From: Pseudomonas subflava
Lineage (GTDB): Bacteria > Pseudomonadota > Gammaproteobacteria > Pseudomonadales > Pseudomonadaceae
Length of the DNA stretch: 64,000 bases
Assembly (NCBI RefSeq): GCF_023823685.1
Contig: NZ_JAMXBF010000005.1
Location: 186,001 to 250,000, forward strand
Reading direction: 5' to 3'
Shown here: in pieces, positions 9,775 to 21,000 of the stretch
Layout of the letters: each line of letters opens with the position of its first letter
Position numbering within the stretch: the first letter of the stretch is position 1
Position numbers and translations under genes: made by a program
Notes under the pieces: generated by a model
Told to the model about the DNA's origin: nothing
What the model saw: only the letters and a program-made list of their open reading frames with translations
Databases searched by the model: none

Positions 9775-10047
9775 TCAGGCGGCGGTAGCCAGAGCCTTGA
9801 TGTGACCGTTCAGGCGGCTCTTGTGACGAGCGGCCTTGTTCTTGTGGATGATGCCCTTGTCGGCCATGCGGTCGATGACCGGAACGGCCAGGGTGTAGGC
9901 GGTCTGAGCCTTTTCCAGGTCTTTGGCGTCGATAGCCTTGACCACGTTCTTGATGTAGGTACGAACCATGGAGCGCAGGCTGGCGTTATGGCTACGACGC
10001 TTCTCAGCCTGTTTGGCGCGTTTTTTGGCAGAAGGTGTATTGGCCAC
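9775..10047 (-). CDS. rpsT: 30S ribosomal protein S20
   Basis: Ribosomal protein S20, 90 residues, a helical 16S rRNA-binding protein ([34 protein letters not shown]). I chose the GTG at 10047, giving [15 protein letters not shown] lies 7 bases before it, while the upstream TTG at 10053 would leave only one base of spacing. Non-ATG starts are known for rpsT in other bacteria and relate to its low initiation rate. It has its own promoter and terminator. Confidence 0.95.
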   Translation of the reverse strand: MANTPSAKKRAKQAEKRRSHNASLRSMVRTYIKNVVKAIDAKDLEKAQTAYTLAVPVIDRMADKGIIHKNKAARHKSRLNGHIKALATAA

Positions 10048-10095
10048 CGTCAAGCTCCTCGAAAACTAGGGGATAGCAAACAAATAAGGCCGCGA

Positions 10096-10124
10096 ATCAT
10101 GCCGATGCGAGACGCACCTGTCAA
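10096..10124 (-). promoter_or_regulatory. sigma-70 type promoter of rpsT
   Basis: On the minus strand TTGACA (10119-10124), a 17-base spacer and CATGAT (10096-10101). Confidence 0.6.
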
Positions 10125-10229
10125 GTGTGCAAGTGGCTCGGCGTGCTGGCCTGACCAGCGGCGGCTGGTTACACTCGTCGCCTCCGTCGACCGGCGTCCC
10201 GCGCCGGCCTTTCGCAACGCCGAGACTCC

Positions 10230-11774
10230 ATGAACCTGCTCAAATCTCTGGCCGCCGTCAGCTCCCTGACCATGGTTTCCCGCGTGTTGGGTTTCGTCCG
10301 CGACACCCTGATCGCGCGCATCTTCGGCGCCGGGGTGGCGTCAGACGCCTTCGTCGTCGCCTTCAAGCTGCCCAACCTGCTGCGGCGCATCTTCGCCGAG
10401 GGCGCCTTCTCCCAAGCTTTCGTGCCGATTCTGGCCGAATACAAGACCCAGCAGGGCGAGGAGGCAACCCGCACCTTTCTGGCCTATATCGCCGGCCTGC
10501 TGACCTTGGTGCTGGCGTTGGTGACCCTGCTCGGTATCCTCGCCGCCCCCTGGGTCGTGTGGATCAGCGCGCCGGGCTTCGCCGACGAACCGGAACGCTT
10601 TGCCCTGACCGTCGATCTGCTGCGGGTGACCTTTCCCTACATCCTGCTGATTTCGCTGTCGTCGCTGGTCGGCGCGGTGCTCAACACCTGGAACCGTTTC
10701 TCGGTGCCGGCCTTCGTGCCGACTTTGCTGAATGTCAGCATGATCATCTTCACGGTCTGGCTGGCGCCCTATTTCGATCCGCCGATCATGGCCCTGGGCT
10801 GGGCCGTGCTGGTCGGTGGCCTGGCACAGTTTCTCTGGCAGCTGCCGGCGTTGAAGCGGGTCGGCATGCTGGTGCTGCCGCGCCTGAGCCTTCGCGACAC
10901 AGGCGTGTGGCGGGTGCTGAAGCAGATGGGGCCGGCGATCTTCGGTGTGTCGGTGGGGCAAATATCGCTGATCATCAACACCATCTTCGCCTCCTTCCTG
11001 GTCGCCGGCTCGGTGTCCTGGATGTACTACGCCGACCGCCTGATGGAGCTGCCGTCCGGTGTGCTTGGCGTCGCGCTGGGCACCATCCTGCTGCCAGCGC
11101 TGGCCAAGACCTACGCCAGCGCCGATCGCGAGGAGTACTCGCGACTGCTCGACTGGGGGCTGCGTCTTTCCTTTCTGCTGGCGCTGCCCTGCACCCTGGC
11201 GCTGGCGATCATCGCCGAGCCGCTGATCGTCTCGCTGTTCCAATACGGCAAGTTCACGGCTCATGACTCGGCGATGACCCAGCAGGCGCTGGTTGCTTAT
11301 GCGGTCGGATTGCTGGCGCTGATCCTGGTGAAGATCCTGGCGCCCGGTTTCTATGCCCAGCAGAACATCAAGACGCCGGTGCGCATCGCCATTGTCAGCC
11401 TGCTGGCGACCCAGGCGATGAATGCGCTGTTCGTCTTCGTCTTCGATCTGAAGCATGCCGGCCTGGCGCTGGCCATCAGCCTGGCGGCCTGCCTCAATGC
11501 CGGCTTGCTCTACTGGCAGCTGCGCAGCCGACAGATGTATCTGCCCCAGCCGGGCTGGACTCCCTTCGTGGTCAAGCTGGTACTCGCCGTGGTGGCCATG
11601 GCGGCGGTGCTGCTGGCGATGATGCATTTCATGCCAGCCTGGGAGCAGGGCGGCATGCTGCTGCGCCTGTTGCGTCTCGGCGCGCTGGTAGCGGCCGGCG
11701 CGGCAACCTATTTCGGCATGCTCCTGCTGCTCGGTTTCCGTCCTCGGGACTTTTCGCGTCGCGCGGTGCATTGA
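10230..11774 (+). CDS. murJ: lipid II flippase MurJ
   Basis: Peptidoglycan lipid II flippase (MviN/MurJ, MOP exporter superfamily), 514 residues with about 14 membrane segments. The conserved N-terminus is present ([47 protein letters not shown]). [14 protein letters not shown] and [20 protein letters not shown] are family signatures. The ATG at 10230 directly begins the family match. It is divergent from rpsT, with ribF downstream after a separate -10-like sequence. Confidence 0.96.
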   Translation: MNLLKSLAAVSSLTMVSRVLGFVRDTLIARIFGAGVASDAFVVAFKLPNLLRRIFAEGAFSQAFVPILAEYKTQQGEEATRTFLAYIAGLLTLVLALVTLLGILAAPWVVWISAPGFADEPERFALTVDLLRVTFPYILLISLSSLVGAVLNTWNRFSVPAFVPTLLNVSMIIFTVWLAPYFDPPIMALGWAVLVGGLAQFLWQLPALKRVGMLVLPRLSLRDTGVWRVLKQMGPAIFGVSVGQISLIINTIFASFLVAGSVSWMYYADRLMELPSGVLGVALGTILLPALAKTYASADREEYSRLLDWGLRLSFLLALPCTLALAIIAEPLIVSLFQYGKFTAHDSAMTQQALVAYAVGLLALILVKILAPGFYAQQNIKTPVRIAIVSLLATQAMNALFVFVFDLKHAGLALAISLAACLNAGLLYWQLRSRQMYLPQPGWTPFVVKLVLAVVAMAAVLLAMMHFMPAWEQGGMLLRLLRLGALVAAGAATYFGMLLLLGFRPRDFSRRAVH

Positions 11775-11813
11775 GCCCGGACGCGCTGCCTGTCGTCGCT
11801 GCCTGCCTGTGCG

Positions 11814-11819
11814 TATAAT
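11814..11819 (+). promoter_or_regulatory. -10 element upstream of ribF
   Basis: A perfect TATAAT lies 29 bases before the ribF ATG; no good -35 is visible at the right distance. It probably drives ribF-ileS-lspA-fkpB. Confidence 0.4.
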
Positions 11820-11847
11820 CGGCCACTTTGTAAGCAAGAAGCGCGCT

Positions 11848-12786
11848 ATGCAGCTGGTTCGAGGCCTCCACAATCTGCTCCCCCTGACCCAGGGATGCGT
11901 TGCCACCATCGGCAATTTCGATGGTGTGCACCGTGGTCACCAGGCCATCCTGGCGCGCCTGCGCGAGCGCGCCATCGAGCTGGGCGTGCCGAGCTGCGTG
12001 GTCATCTTCGAGCCGCAGCCGCGTGAATTCTTCGGCCCGGACAGCGCGCCGGCGCGCCTGACCCGCCTGCGCGAGAAGCTCGAGCTGCTCGCCGCCCAGG
12101 GCGTCGACCGGGTGCTGTGCCTGGCCTTCAACCGTCGCCTGCGTGAGCTGTCCGCCGACGAGTTCGTGCGCCAGGTGCTGGTCGACGGGCTGCGGGTGAA
12201 GCACCTGGAGGTCGGTGACGATTTCCGCTTCGGTGCCGGCCGCACCGGCGACTTCGCCTGCCTGGTGGAGGCCGGCGAGCGCCATGGCTTTAGCGTCGAG
12301 GCGGCGCTGACCGTCGAGCTGGACGGCGAGCGCATCAGCAGCACTCGGGTGCGCGAGGCGTTGCAGGCTGGCGAGCTGGAGCTGGCCGAGCGTCTGCTGG
12401 GGCGGCCCTACGCCCTGAGCGGGCGCGTGCTGCACGGGCAGAAGCTGGCGCGCCAGCTCGGCACGCCGACCGCCAACGTCCAGCTCAAGCGGCGCAAGGC
12501 GCCGCTGCAGGGTGTGTTCCTGGTCAGTGCGCTGCATCAGGGGCATCGTTTTCACGGCGTGGCCAATATCGGCCAGCGTCCCACGGTGGCCGGCGACGGC
12601 AGCCCGCACCTGGAAGTGCATCTGCTGGAATTCGCTGGCGACCTCTATGGCCAGCGTCTGACCGTGGAATTCCACCACAAGCTGCGCGACGAGCAGCGTT
12701 TCGCCTCCCTGGAGGCGCTGAAGACGGCGATCGACGCGGATGTCGCCGCCGCCCGGGCCTACTGGCTTGGCCAACCGCTTGACTGA
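11848..12786 (+). CDS. ribF: riboflavin kinase / FMN adenylyltransferase RibF
   Basis: Bifunctional enzyme making FMN and FAD, 312 residues. The N-terminal adenylyltransferase domain has the nucleotidyltransferase motif [12 protein letters not shown] and SSTRVREAL. The C-terminal riboflavin kinase domain (about 185-310) has [18 protein letters not shown] and the tail [16 protein letters not shown]. The ATG at 11848 ([10 protein letters not shown]) fits the family; the frame upstream crosses the -10 element. It is followed by ileS after 14 bases, a conserved proteobacterial order. Confidence 0.95.
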   Translation: MQLVRGLHNLLPLTQGCVATIGNFDGVHRGHQAILARLRERAIELGVPSCVVIFEPQPREFFGPDSAPARLTRLREKLELLAAQGVDRVLCLAFNRRLRELSADEFVRQVLVDGLRVKHLEVGDDFRFGAGRTGDFACLVEAGERHGFSVEAALTVELDGERISSTRVREALQAGELELAERLLGRPYALSGRVLHGQKLARQLGTPTANVQLKRRKAPLQGVFLVSALHQGHRFHGVANIGQRPTVAGDGSPHLEVHLLEFAGDLYGQRLTVEFHHKLRDEQRFASLEALKTAIDADVAAARAYWLGQPLD

Positions 12787-12800
12787 TCGAAGAGCCTGAG

Positions 12801-15632
12801 ATGACCGACTACAAAGCCACGCTGAACCTCCCGGATACTGCCTTCCCGATGAAAGCCGGCCTGCCGCAGCGCGAGCCGCAGACCCTGGCGCGCTGGGACA
12901 GCATCGGCCTGTACCAGAAGCTGCGGGAAATCGGCGCGAACCGGCCGAAGTTCGTCCTGCATGACGGCCCGCCCTACGCGAACGGCAATATCCACATCGG
13001 TCACGCGGTCAACAAGATCCTCAAGGACATGATCGTCCGCTCCAAGACCCTGGCCGGTTTCGACGCCCCTTACGTGCCGGGCTGGGACTGCCATGGCCTG
13101 CCGATCGAGCACAAGGTGGAAACCACCTTCGGCAAGAACCAGCCGTCCGACCTGACCCGCGAACGCTGCCGCACCTATGCCGGCGAGCAGATCGAAGGGC
13201 AGAAGGCCGACTTCATTCGCCTCGGCGTGCTGGGCGAATGGGACAACCCCTACAAGACCATGGCCTTCGCCAACGAGGCCGGCGAGATCCGCGCGCTGGC
13301 CGAGATGGTCAAGCAGGGCTTCGTGTTCAAGGGCCTGAAGCCGGTCAACTGGTGCTTCGACTGCGGCTCGGCGCTGGCAGAGGCCGAGGTGGAGTATCAG
13401 GACAAGAAGTCCGACGCCATCGATGTGGCCTTCCAGGTCGAGGATGCCGACAAGCTGGCCGCCGCCTTCGGTCTGAGCGAACTGAGCAAGCCAGCTTCCA
13501 TCGTCATCTGGACCACCACCCCCTGGACCATTCCGGCCAACCAGGCGCTGAACGTCCACCCCGAGTTCAATTACGCCCTGGTCGATACCGGCGAGCGCCT
13601 GCTGGTGCTGGCCGAAGAGCTGGTCGAGAGCTGCCTGCAGCGCTACGGCCTGACCGGCGAGATCGTCGCTCGCGCCGAAGGCCGCGCGCTGGATCTGATC
13701 CGCTTCCGTCACCCGCTGTACGAGCGCTTCTCGCCGGTGTACCTGGCCGAATATGTCGAGCTCGGCGCCGGTACCGGCGTGGTGCACTCCGCACCCGCCT
13801 ACGGCGAGGACGACTTCCGTACCTGCAAGCAGCACGGCATGCACAACGACGACATCCTCAGCCCGGTGCAGAGCAATGGTGTGTATGTCACCGACCTGCC
13901 GTTCTTCGGTGGCCAGTTCATCTGGAAGGCCAATCCGGCCATCGTCGCCAAGCTGGGCGAAGTCGGCGCGCTGCTCAAGCATGAGAGCATCCAGCACAGC
14001 TACATGCACTGCTGGCGCCACAAGACTCCGCTGATCTATCGCGCCACCGCGCAGTGGTTCGTCGGCATGGACAAGCAGGCCAACGACGGCAGCACCCTGC
14101 GCGAGCGCGCCCTGAGCGCCATCGAGCAGACCCAGTTCGTACCGGCCTGGGGCCAGGCACGGCTGCACGGCATGATCGCCGGTCGTCCGGACTGGTGCAT
14201 CTCGCGTCAGCGCAACTGGGGCGTGCCGATCCCGTTCTTCCTGCACAAGGCCAGCGGCGAGCTGCATCCGCGCACCGTCGAGCTGATGGAGGAAGTGGCC
14301 AAGCGCGTCGAGGAGCAGGGTATCGAGGCCTGGTTCAAGCTCGACGCCGCCGAGCTGCTCGGCAACGAGGCGGCCGACTACGACAAGATCAGTGACACCC
14401 TGGACGTCTGGTTCGACTCCGGTACCACCCACTGGCACGTCCTGCGCGGCTCGCATCCGCTGGGGCACGATGCCGGCCCGCGCGCCGACCTCTATCTGGA
14501 GGGCTCCGATCAGCACCGCGGCTGGTTCCATTCCTCGCTGCTGACCGGCTGCGCCATCGACGGCCACGCGCCTTACCGTGCGCTGCTGACCCACGGTTTC
14601 ACCGTGGACGAGAACGGCCGCAAGATGTCCAAGTCCCTCGGCAACGTGATCGCGCCGCAGGAAGTGACCGACAGCCTAGGTGCCGACATCCTGCGCCTGT
14701 GGGTCTCGGCCACCGACTATTCCGGCGAGATGGCCGTGTCCAAGGTCATCCTGCAGCGCAGTGCCGACGCCTACCGTCGTATCCGCAACACCATGCGCTT
14801 CCTGCTGGCCAACCTCGGCGACTTCGATCCGGCCAAGGACCTGCTGCCGGCCGAGCAGATGCTCGACCTCGATCGCTGGGCGGTGGACGCCGCCGCGCGC
14901 CTGCAGGCCGAGATCATTGAGGCCTACGGCGAGTACCGCTTCTGGAACGTCTACTCCAAGGTGCACAACTTCTGCGTACAGGAACTGGGCGGCTTCTACC
15001 TGGACGTGATCAAGGACCGCCAGTACACCACCGGCGCCGACAGCGCCGCGCGCCGCTCCTGCCAGAGCGCCCAGTACCATATCGCCGAGGCACTGGTGCG
15101 CTGGATCGCGCCGATCCTGGCCTTCACCGCCGACGAGATCTGGTCGTTCCTGCCGGGCGAGCGCAACGAGTCGGTGATGCTCAACACCTGGTACGAAGGC
15201 CTCGACCGCCTGCCGGAAGGCTTCGAACTGGACCGTGCCTACTGGGAGCAGCTCACTGCCGTTCGCGCCGCGGTGAACAAGGAGCTGGAGAATCTGCGCA
15301 ACAGCAAGGCCATCGGCGGCAACCTGCAGGCCGAGGTCACCCTGTACGGCGACGATGCGCTGCAACAGTCCCTGGCCAAGCTCGAAGACGAGCTGCGCTT
15401 CGCCCTGATCACCTCCGCCGCGACCGTCGCGCCGCTGGCCGCTGCGCCGGCCGACGCGGTAGCCACCGAGGTACCGGGCCTCAAGCTGAAGATCGTCAAG
15501 TCGGCCCACGCCAAGTGCGGTCGCTGCTGGAACTTCGTGGCGGACGTCGGCAGCCATGCCAACCATCCCGAGCTGTGCGGCCGCTGCATCAGCAACATCG
15601 AAGGCGAGGGTGAGGTGCGCAAGCATGTCTGA
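12801..15632 (+). CDS. ileS: isoleucyl-tRNA synthetase
   Basis: Class I aminoacyl-tRNA synthetase charging tRNA-Ile, 943 residues. HIGH is in [21 protein letters not shown] is in [12 protein letters not shown]. The editing domain includes [13 protein letters not shown]. The C-terminal zinc ligands CGRCWNF and CGRC are present. This architecture is the ordinary bacterial type. lspA begins 8 bases before its stop codon, indicating translational coupling. Confidence 0.97.
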   Translation: MTDYKATLNLPDTAFPMKAGLPQREPQTLARWDSIGLYQKLREIGANRPKFVLHDGPPYANGNIHIGHAVNKILKDMIVRSKTLAGFDAPYVPGWDCHGLPIEHKVETTFGKNQPSDLTRERCRTYAGEQIEGQKADFIRLGVLGEWDNPYKTMAFANEAGEIRALAEMVKQGFVFKGLKPVNWCFDCGSALAEAEVEYQDKKSDAIDVAFQVEDADKLAAAFGLSELSKPASIVIWTTTPWTIPANQALNVHPEFNYALVDTGERLLVLAEELVESCLQRYGLTGEIVARAEGRALDLIRFRHPLYERFSPVYLAEYVELGAGTGVVHSAPAYGEDDFRTCKQHGMHNDDILSPVQSNGVYVTDLPFFGGQFIWKANPAIVAKLGEVGALLKHESIQHSYMHCWRHKTPLIYRATAQWFVGMDKQANDGSTLRERALSAIEQTQFVPAWGQARLHGMIAGRPDWCISRQRNWGVPIPFFLHKASGELHPRTVELMEEVAKRVEEQGIEAWFKLDAAELLGNEAADYDKISDTLDVWFDSGTTHWHVLRGSHPLGHDAGPRADLYLEGSDQHRGWFHSSLLTGCAIDGHAPYRALLTHGFTVDENGRKMSKSLGNVIAPQEVTDSLGADILRLWVSATDYSGEMAVSKVILQRSADAYRRIRNTMRFLLANLGDFDPAKDLLPAEQMLDLDRWAVDAAARLQAEIIEAYGEYRFWNVYSKVHNFCVQELGGFYLDVIKDRQYTTGADSAARRSCQSAQYHIAEALVRWIAPILAFTADEIWSFLPGERNESVMLNTWYEGLDRLPEGFELDRAYWEQLTAVRAAVNKELENLRNSKAIGGNLQAEVTLYGDDALQQSLAKLEDELRFALITSAATVAPLAAAPADAVATEVPGLKLKIVKSAHAKCGRCWNFVADVGSHANHPELCGRCISNIEGEGEVRKHV

Positions 15633-16134
15633 CGCCTCGCGTTTCGGTCGCCTGGCCTGGCTGTGGCTGGCCGTGCTGGTGTTCGTTCTCGACCAGGGCA
15701 GCAAGCAGATCGTGCTGCAGGTGCTGGAGTACGGCCAGCGCGTCACGGTCATCGATGGCTACTTCGACTGGGTCCACGTGTACAACCGTGGCGCCGCCTT
15801 CAGCTTCCTGGCCGGTGAGTCCGGCTGGCAGCGCTGGCTGTTCGCCGCCATCGCCATCGGTGTCAGTGCCGTGCTGGTGGTGTGGATGAAGCGCCTCAAG
15901 CATGACGAAACCTGGCTGGCCATCGCCCTCGCGCTGGTTCTGGGCGGTGCGCTGGGCAACCTCTACGACCGTGTCGTGCTCGGCCATGTGGTCGATTTCA
16001 TCCTGGTGCACTGGCAGGACCAGTACCGCTTCCCGGCCTTCAACCTGGCCGACAGCGGCATTACCGTCGGCGCCGTGATGCTGGCGCTGGACATGTTCAA
16101 GAGCAAGAAGTCCGGAGAACCCGCGCATGACTGA
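15625..16134 (+). CDS. lspA: lipoprotein signal peptidase LspA
   Basis: Inner membrane aspartyl protease that cleaves signal peptides of diacylglyceryl-prolipoproteins, 169 residues with four membrane segments. Conserved catalytic neighbourhoods are present: [34 protein letters not shown] (first aspartate) and [11 protein letters not shown] (second aspartate). The ATG at 15625 overlaps the end of ileS, and the gene overlaps fkpB by 8 bases. Its substrates would include BamD in this window. Confidence 0.95.
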   Translation: MSDASRFGRLAWLWLAVLVFVLDQGSKQIVLQVLEYGQRVTVIDGYFDWVHVYNRGAAFSFLAGESGWQRWLFAAIAIGVSAVLVVWMKRLKHDETWLAIALALVLGGALGNLYDRVVLGHVVDFILVHWQDQYRFPAFNLADSGITVGAVMLALDMFKSKKSGEPAHD

Positions 16135-16564
16135 GCAACGTATCGGGCCGGACAAGGAAGTCACCCTGCATTTCGCCCTCAAGCTGGAAAACGGCGATGT
16201 TGTCGACAGCACCTTCGACAAGCAGCCGGCCACCTTCAAGGTGGGCGACGGCAACCTGCTGCCGGGCTTCGAAGCCGCGCTCTACGGCTTCAAGGCCGGC
16301 GACAAGCGCAGCCTGCAGATCGAGCCGGAGCATGCCTTCGGTCAGCCCAACCCGCAGAACGTGCAGGTGATGCCGCGTAGCCAGTTCCAGGACATGGAGC
16401 TGTCCGAGGGCCTGCTGATCATCTTCAACGATGCCGCCAATACGGAGCTGCCGGGGGTGGTCAAAGCCTTTGACGAGCAGCAGGTGACCATCGACTTCAA
16501 TCATCCCCTGGCCGGTAAGATCCTGAGCTTCGATGTGGAGATCATCGAGGTCCGTCCGGCCTGA
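16127..16564 (+). CDS. fkpB: FKBP-type peptidyl-prolyl isomerase FkpB/SlpA
   Basis: Short FKBP-type isomerase of the SlpA/FkpB class, 145 residues, with an insert-in-flap chaperone domain ([20 protein letters not shown]). The N-terminal half has [13 protein letters not shown]. It overlaps lspA by 8 bases and lies in the conserved ileS-lspA-fkpB-ispH order seen in E. coli and pseudomonads. It has no signal peptide. Confidence 0.93.
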   Translation: MTEQRIGPDKEVTLHFALKLENGDVVDSTFDKQPATFKVGDGNLLPGFEAALYGFKAGDKRSLQIEPEHAFGQPNPQNVQVMPRSQFQDMELSEGLLIIFNDAANTELPGVVKAFDEQQVTIDFNHPLAGKILSFDVEIIEVRPA

Positions 16565-16628
16565 TCTGCTTCACAGGGAGAGGCGTACACTCTCCCCTTC
16601 GCCCCCTTCGCGCGCCGAGATACCCAGC

Positions 16629-17573
16629 ATGCAAATCAAACTCGCCAACCCCCGCGGCTTCTGCGCCGGCGTCGACCGCGCCATCGAGATCGTCAACCGC
16701 GCCCTGGAAGTGTTCGGCGCGCCGATCTACGTGCGCCACGAAGTGGTACACAACAAGTTCGTGGTCGAGGATCTGCGCGCCCGCGGCGCGGTGTTCGTCG
16801 AAGAGCTGGACCAGGTGCCGGACAACACCATCGTCATCTTCAGCGCTCACGGCGTCTCTCAGGCCGTGCGCAAAGAGGCCGACCGCCGTGGTCTCAAGGT
16901 GTTCGACGCTACCTGCCCGCTGGTGACCAAGGTGCACATGGAGGTGGCCCGCTACAGCCGCGACGGCCGCGAATGCATCCTCATCGGTCACGAAGGCCAC
17001 CCGGAAGTGGAAGGCACCATGGGGCAGTACGACGCCAGCAATGGCGGCGCCATCTACCTAGTGGAGGACGAAGAGGATGTCGCAGCTCTGCAGGTGCGCG
17101 ACCCGCAGAATCTGGCCTTCGTCACCCAGACCACCCTGTCGATGGACGACACCAGCAAGGTCATCGACGCCCTGCGCGCCAAATTCCCCGCCATCGGCGG
17201 GCCGCGCAAGGACGACATCTGCTACGCCACCCAGAACCGCCAAGATGCGGTGAAGCAGCTGGCGGCGGAGTGCGATGTGGTGTTGGTGGTAGGCAGCCCC
17301 AACAGCTCCAACTCCAACCGGCTACGCGAGTTGGCGGAGCGGATGGGAACGCCGGCCTATTTGATCGATGGAGCGGAGGATCTGCGGTCGGAGTGGTTCG
17401 CTGAAGGGCAGCGGATCGGCATAACGGCTGGCGCGTCTGCACCAGAGGTTCTGGTTCTGGGAGTGGTCGAACAGCTTCGCGCCTGGGGGGCAAGTGGAGC
17501 GGCAGAGTTGGATGGGAGGCCGGAAAACATCACGTTTTCTATGCCAAAAGAGCTTCGCATTAAAGCCATCTAA
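16629..17573 (+). CDS. ispH: 4-hydroxy-3-methylbut-2-enyl diphosphate reductase IspH
   Basis: Last enzyme of the MEP isoprenoid pathway, an iron-sulfur reductase of 314 residues. The three cluster ligands are in [20 protein letters not shown] and [26 protein letters not shown] and the tail [11 protein letters not shown] are canonical. The start at 16629 follows the family. Codon use changes inside the gene: up to about 17,270 it has the GC-rich host pattern, after which the protein remains conserved but third positions become mixed. This looks like a recombination junction at the edge of the minor pilin block. Confidence 0.96.
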   Translation: MQIKLANPRGFCAGVDRAIEIVNRALEVFGAPIYVRHEVVHNKFVVEDLRARGAVFVEELDQVPDNTIVIFSAHGVSQAVRKEADRRGLKVFDATCPLVTKVHMEVARYSRDGRECILIGHEGHPEVEGTMGQYDASNGGAIYLVEDEEDVAALQVRDPQNLAFVTQTTLSMDDTSKVIDALRAKFPAIGGPRKDDICYATQNRQDAVKQLAAECDVVLVVGSPNSSNSNRLRELAERMGTPAYLIDGAEDLRSEWFAEGQRIGITAGASAPEVLVLGVVEQLRAWGASGAAELDGRPENITFSMPKELRIKAI

Positions 17574-17576
17574 TTA

Positions 17577-17603
17577 CTCCAGCTCCCCCAATGGGAGCTG
17601 GAG
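17577..17603. terminator. hairpin between ispH and pilE
   Basis: CTCCAGCTCCC pairs perfectly with GGGAGCTGGAG across 5 bases, between two convergent genes. The T-run is poor on both strands. Confidence 0.55.
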
Positions 17604-17618
17604 CTCTGCCTCACACGG

Positions 17619-18044
17619 CTATCGCCAGCAGTCCTCAACACTCATGTCGTTACCGCTACGGCCCTTGACTCCCAGTGCGTTCAATATCAAATCTCCGCAC
17701 TTCGTGTCGCTAAACTGCTCCATTGCGGTGAGAGTGTAACCCCCGTCACCGTCGATTCTGCTCAGCGACAGCTGGTACTTCCCTGTTTCTGAAAGTCTCC
17801 CATTCTTCAACCCTAGCTTGTCGATATCGGCCGTACTTGTGATGTAAGTATTGTTCTGGGCGAAGTAGCGTTCTTGGCGTGCAGAGGCGTCGTTGAGAAA
17901 GGCTTGCCCTTCGGAGCGGTGGCCTCGCTTAACGTATTCGCTGTAGCTTGGGAACGCTAAGGAGGCAAGAATCCCTAGAACTACCAAAACAATCATTAGC
18001 TCAATTAAGGTGAAGCCGCTGTGGCGTGAAAGACTCTTGTTCAT
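17619..18044 (-). CDS. pilE: type IV minor pilin PilE
   Basis: Minor pilin, 141 residues, last gene of the minor pilin operon. The leader ends in glycine before [10 protein letters not shown] (E5 present), so PilD should process it. The hydrophobic helix is followed by FPSYSEYVKRGHRSEGQAFL, typical of PilE. Two cysteines near the C-terminus (KCGDLIL and VEDCW) may form the D-loop disulfide. The start codon overlaps the pilY1 stop as TAATG. Base composition is lower in GC than the flanking core genes. Confidence 0.9.
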   Translation of the reverse strand: MNKSLSRHSGFTLIELMIVLVVLGILASLAFPSYSEYVKRGHRSEGQAFLNDASARQERYFAQNNTYITSTADIDKLGLKNGRLSETGKYQLSLSRIDGDGGYTLTAMEQFSDTKCGDLILNALGVKGRSGNDMSVEDCWR

Positions 18045-21000
18045 TAGTAATCCTCGTTCTCCACACGTCGCCAGCTTTGGCGTCCGAGGCTAGATGGATC
18101 CGGGTAAATGTCAACGCATTCCTGACCTGTGCAGTACTGGAAGGAACTGTCGGGATTTTGCGAAGTGGTGCCGCCTCCCTCACCATCTTGGCGAATAGCT
18201 GAAATATCAGGGCCGTTAGTACTGGTTGGCGTGTAATCAAAAGAGTTTCGTGGAGTCCTGCCCCCTGTGAAAGGATTGATCGCATACGTCCAGTTCGAAG
18301 CGCCATCTCCGCAAGGGTCATCATTGGGCACCAGTGACTGGAAAAATATAGTCCGGCCGAGCTGCGACAGATTTTCTACAACCATCTCTCCGTCCTCTTG
18401 CACCAAATTAAGATACCAGCCGTTCTGTGTGGTCCAATCGATGGAGTTGTTACTGATGATCCGGCCCTGCCGGGTGGATCCATCTTCTGCGCTAACCGTA
18501 GTCTGTTGGCTGATGGACTGTTGCTGCAGGCTACTCCGATTGACAGCCGGATCGCCGGAGTTTTCCCCCAATGTTCTCTTGTCCCAGATGCCATAAACTG
18601 TCTGAGCTATGTTCTTGTTTCCTTCCTTGTCGGCAGTTTCAAAGAATTTACCTGTACCGAATACAACTAGGTAACCCGAACCGGTTGGGTGTAGAACTAA
18701 GCTAGGGGCTGAGGTTATAGGTTGTGGTGTGTTATTGAAGGTCGCGCTAAATAGAGGATCGCCTCCATAGGAAACTTCAAATTCATTGATCGCGGAAGTG
18801 CCGTCGTCTACACGGGTAAATGGATTATCGTCGCTGCGGCCGTTACGCAGCAGGTCGAAGCGCCAGATGTTTCCTTGTAGATCACCCGCATAGCCGTAGT
18901 CGGCAACTCCATCCGCATTGAAGTCACCGAGTTTTGGTGTCGAAAGCCCATTGGCGATACCCACGGTACCTTGAGTCTCGAGGCTCTTCAACAGAGTGCC
19001 CTGCACAGCGTCTACTAGGAAGAGCGCGGCTTTGCCATTGGTGCTGCCGGCACTGTCGTATCCATTTCCAAAGACAACGCCCCATTTACCATTATGAAGA
19101 CGGGCGATAGTCGGCTGCGAGAAGCTGTAACCCATCTTTACAGCGGCGTCGGTTGGCAAATCCGAGTCGTCGAACTCCCAAAGCAGCTTCTCATTGCCGG
19201 GTGTGGTTACATCTAGTGCAAATATAGATTTTCCACCTGCCTTGAGTGTGCCTACCAAAATGGTGCGCCATGACGTGCCGTCAAACACATCTGCAACTAC
19301 CGGGCTTCCTTCAACGTAAAATTCATGACTGTAATTGCTGCCCGTAAGTTTATTTAATTTGCTAAAGACAGCGCTCGGGATGAATGCAAACTCTTCCACA
19401 CCTGTCAAGGCGTTGAAGCCGTGCAGCATGCCATCATTTCCACCCACATAAACGCGTGGGGTACGTTGGGCTGCCGTGTTAGCGAAAGCTGTGTAGGTAT
19501 TGGTGTTTTCTAAGATATTGGCAGTGTTGACCAAATAGCGGGCACCGAGCACTACTGCCGGTGTGGATGAGTAAAAATCGCCCAGAACTCCTGTGCGTTG
19601 ACGGAAAATATTTCCCTCATTACTGCGATCTCCGCGGAGATACTGCAAGCGTTGTTGCGCTCGACCATCTATTGCATTGCTATTAACCGGATCACGATTG
19701 AGCCAATAGGCGAGAGTGCCTACTGTGGCGGAAGATCCAGCGTTGGCCCATGAGAAATCAACCAAGCCGTTACTGTTATTTCCTGCGATCTTAATATTGC
19801 GTGTGCTCCAATTTGGAACGTTAGCCGACGCGCTCCAGATCTGAGAGGTTTCAAACGATTTGCTTTGAGCGTTCCATGCTTTCTCGAAGCGTTTTACGTC
19901 GCCAGACCAATTGTCATCACTAGCATACGAAGTTTGATAGGAAACAGTTTTAACGATGCCGTTATCGTTGATGTCGGTACTCACTTGGCCGGAGTTGATG
20001 GCAGGGCGCGCCGCGGTAGATTTTCGATCCGCAATACGTTTAAGGATATCGTCAAATGCCTGCACCATAGCATCTGGGCTATCTACGCTGAAGAACTCGC
20101 CGCGGGAGTTAATGGCCGAATGCCATAGGTCGTAGACGTTGTTGTCGCTGCCACTTGACGCTGCAGGCCAGCTAGCAGAACCCGAAACTAAATTAGCGTA
20201 GCCGTTACCGGTAAACGTGCTGCCGGCCCATGGTACATTGGAGTTATTCAATGATTCGGTCAAACCCAAACCCATGACGAAATTGGTCATGTGCTGCCAA
20301 GTTGCGGGGTCGTTACGAGGATCCCAAAAGTCATTGGTCGTGTCGCCACTTTTGAAAGGAGTGTATGCGGGGACTCGATTGGATAGGCTGGGGTTTAAGT
20401 CAGTAGCCCAGTAATGCATCGCAAGGTCTGCAAGCGTTTCTGCTTGTGAGTCATAGTATGGGCGCCGTTGGCTGTAGCTGCGACCATCTGGGAGTGTGAT
20501 ATTGGCTGCATCGTGGCGCAAATTGCTTGGCATGGAAGTAGTGGCGTTCCATTGTCCATCAGTCATCATAATATGGTAGCTAGCGCGGCAGGAGTATGTG
20601 TTTTGGGTGGTGTTGCCTACGCTATTTGGAGATTTCTGCCAAGGCGTGGAGGTACTGTAAAATTCACCCGCTCGTTTCATAGCAGCGGGAAGATAAGTGC
20701 TCTGGTCGAAATTTATATTTTGCAGCCAAGTATAAAGTTGGCCTTTGTGTGAGGGGGAATATTCTCTGAAAGCATTGTTTTCACAGTCGCTTGTGGGGCC
20801 ACCATTAAGTGTGGTGCAGTTCCCGAGGCCTTGCCAGCTAAGGCGGACTGACGAGGATAAATCATAAAAAGCCAATGCGGCTGCAGAGATAGTGGCGAGT
20901 GCACGATTTCTGTAAAAGGAATACCAATTGGCAAAATTCTGCTGCTGGTCGCTTTTAACAAATACTAATCGGTAACAGTTATCGTTGGCTCTGTCGCAGT

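Noticed and set aside
12759..14594. 611-residue frame antisense to ileS
   Set aside because: Overlaps a certain essential gene and has shadow composition.
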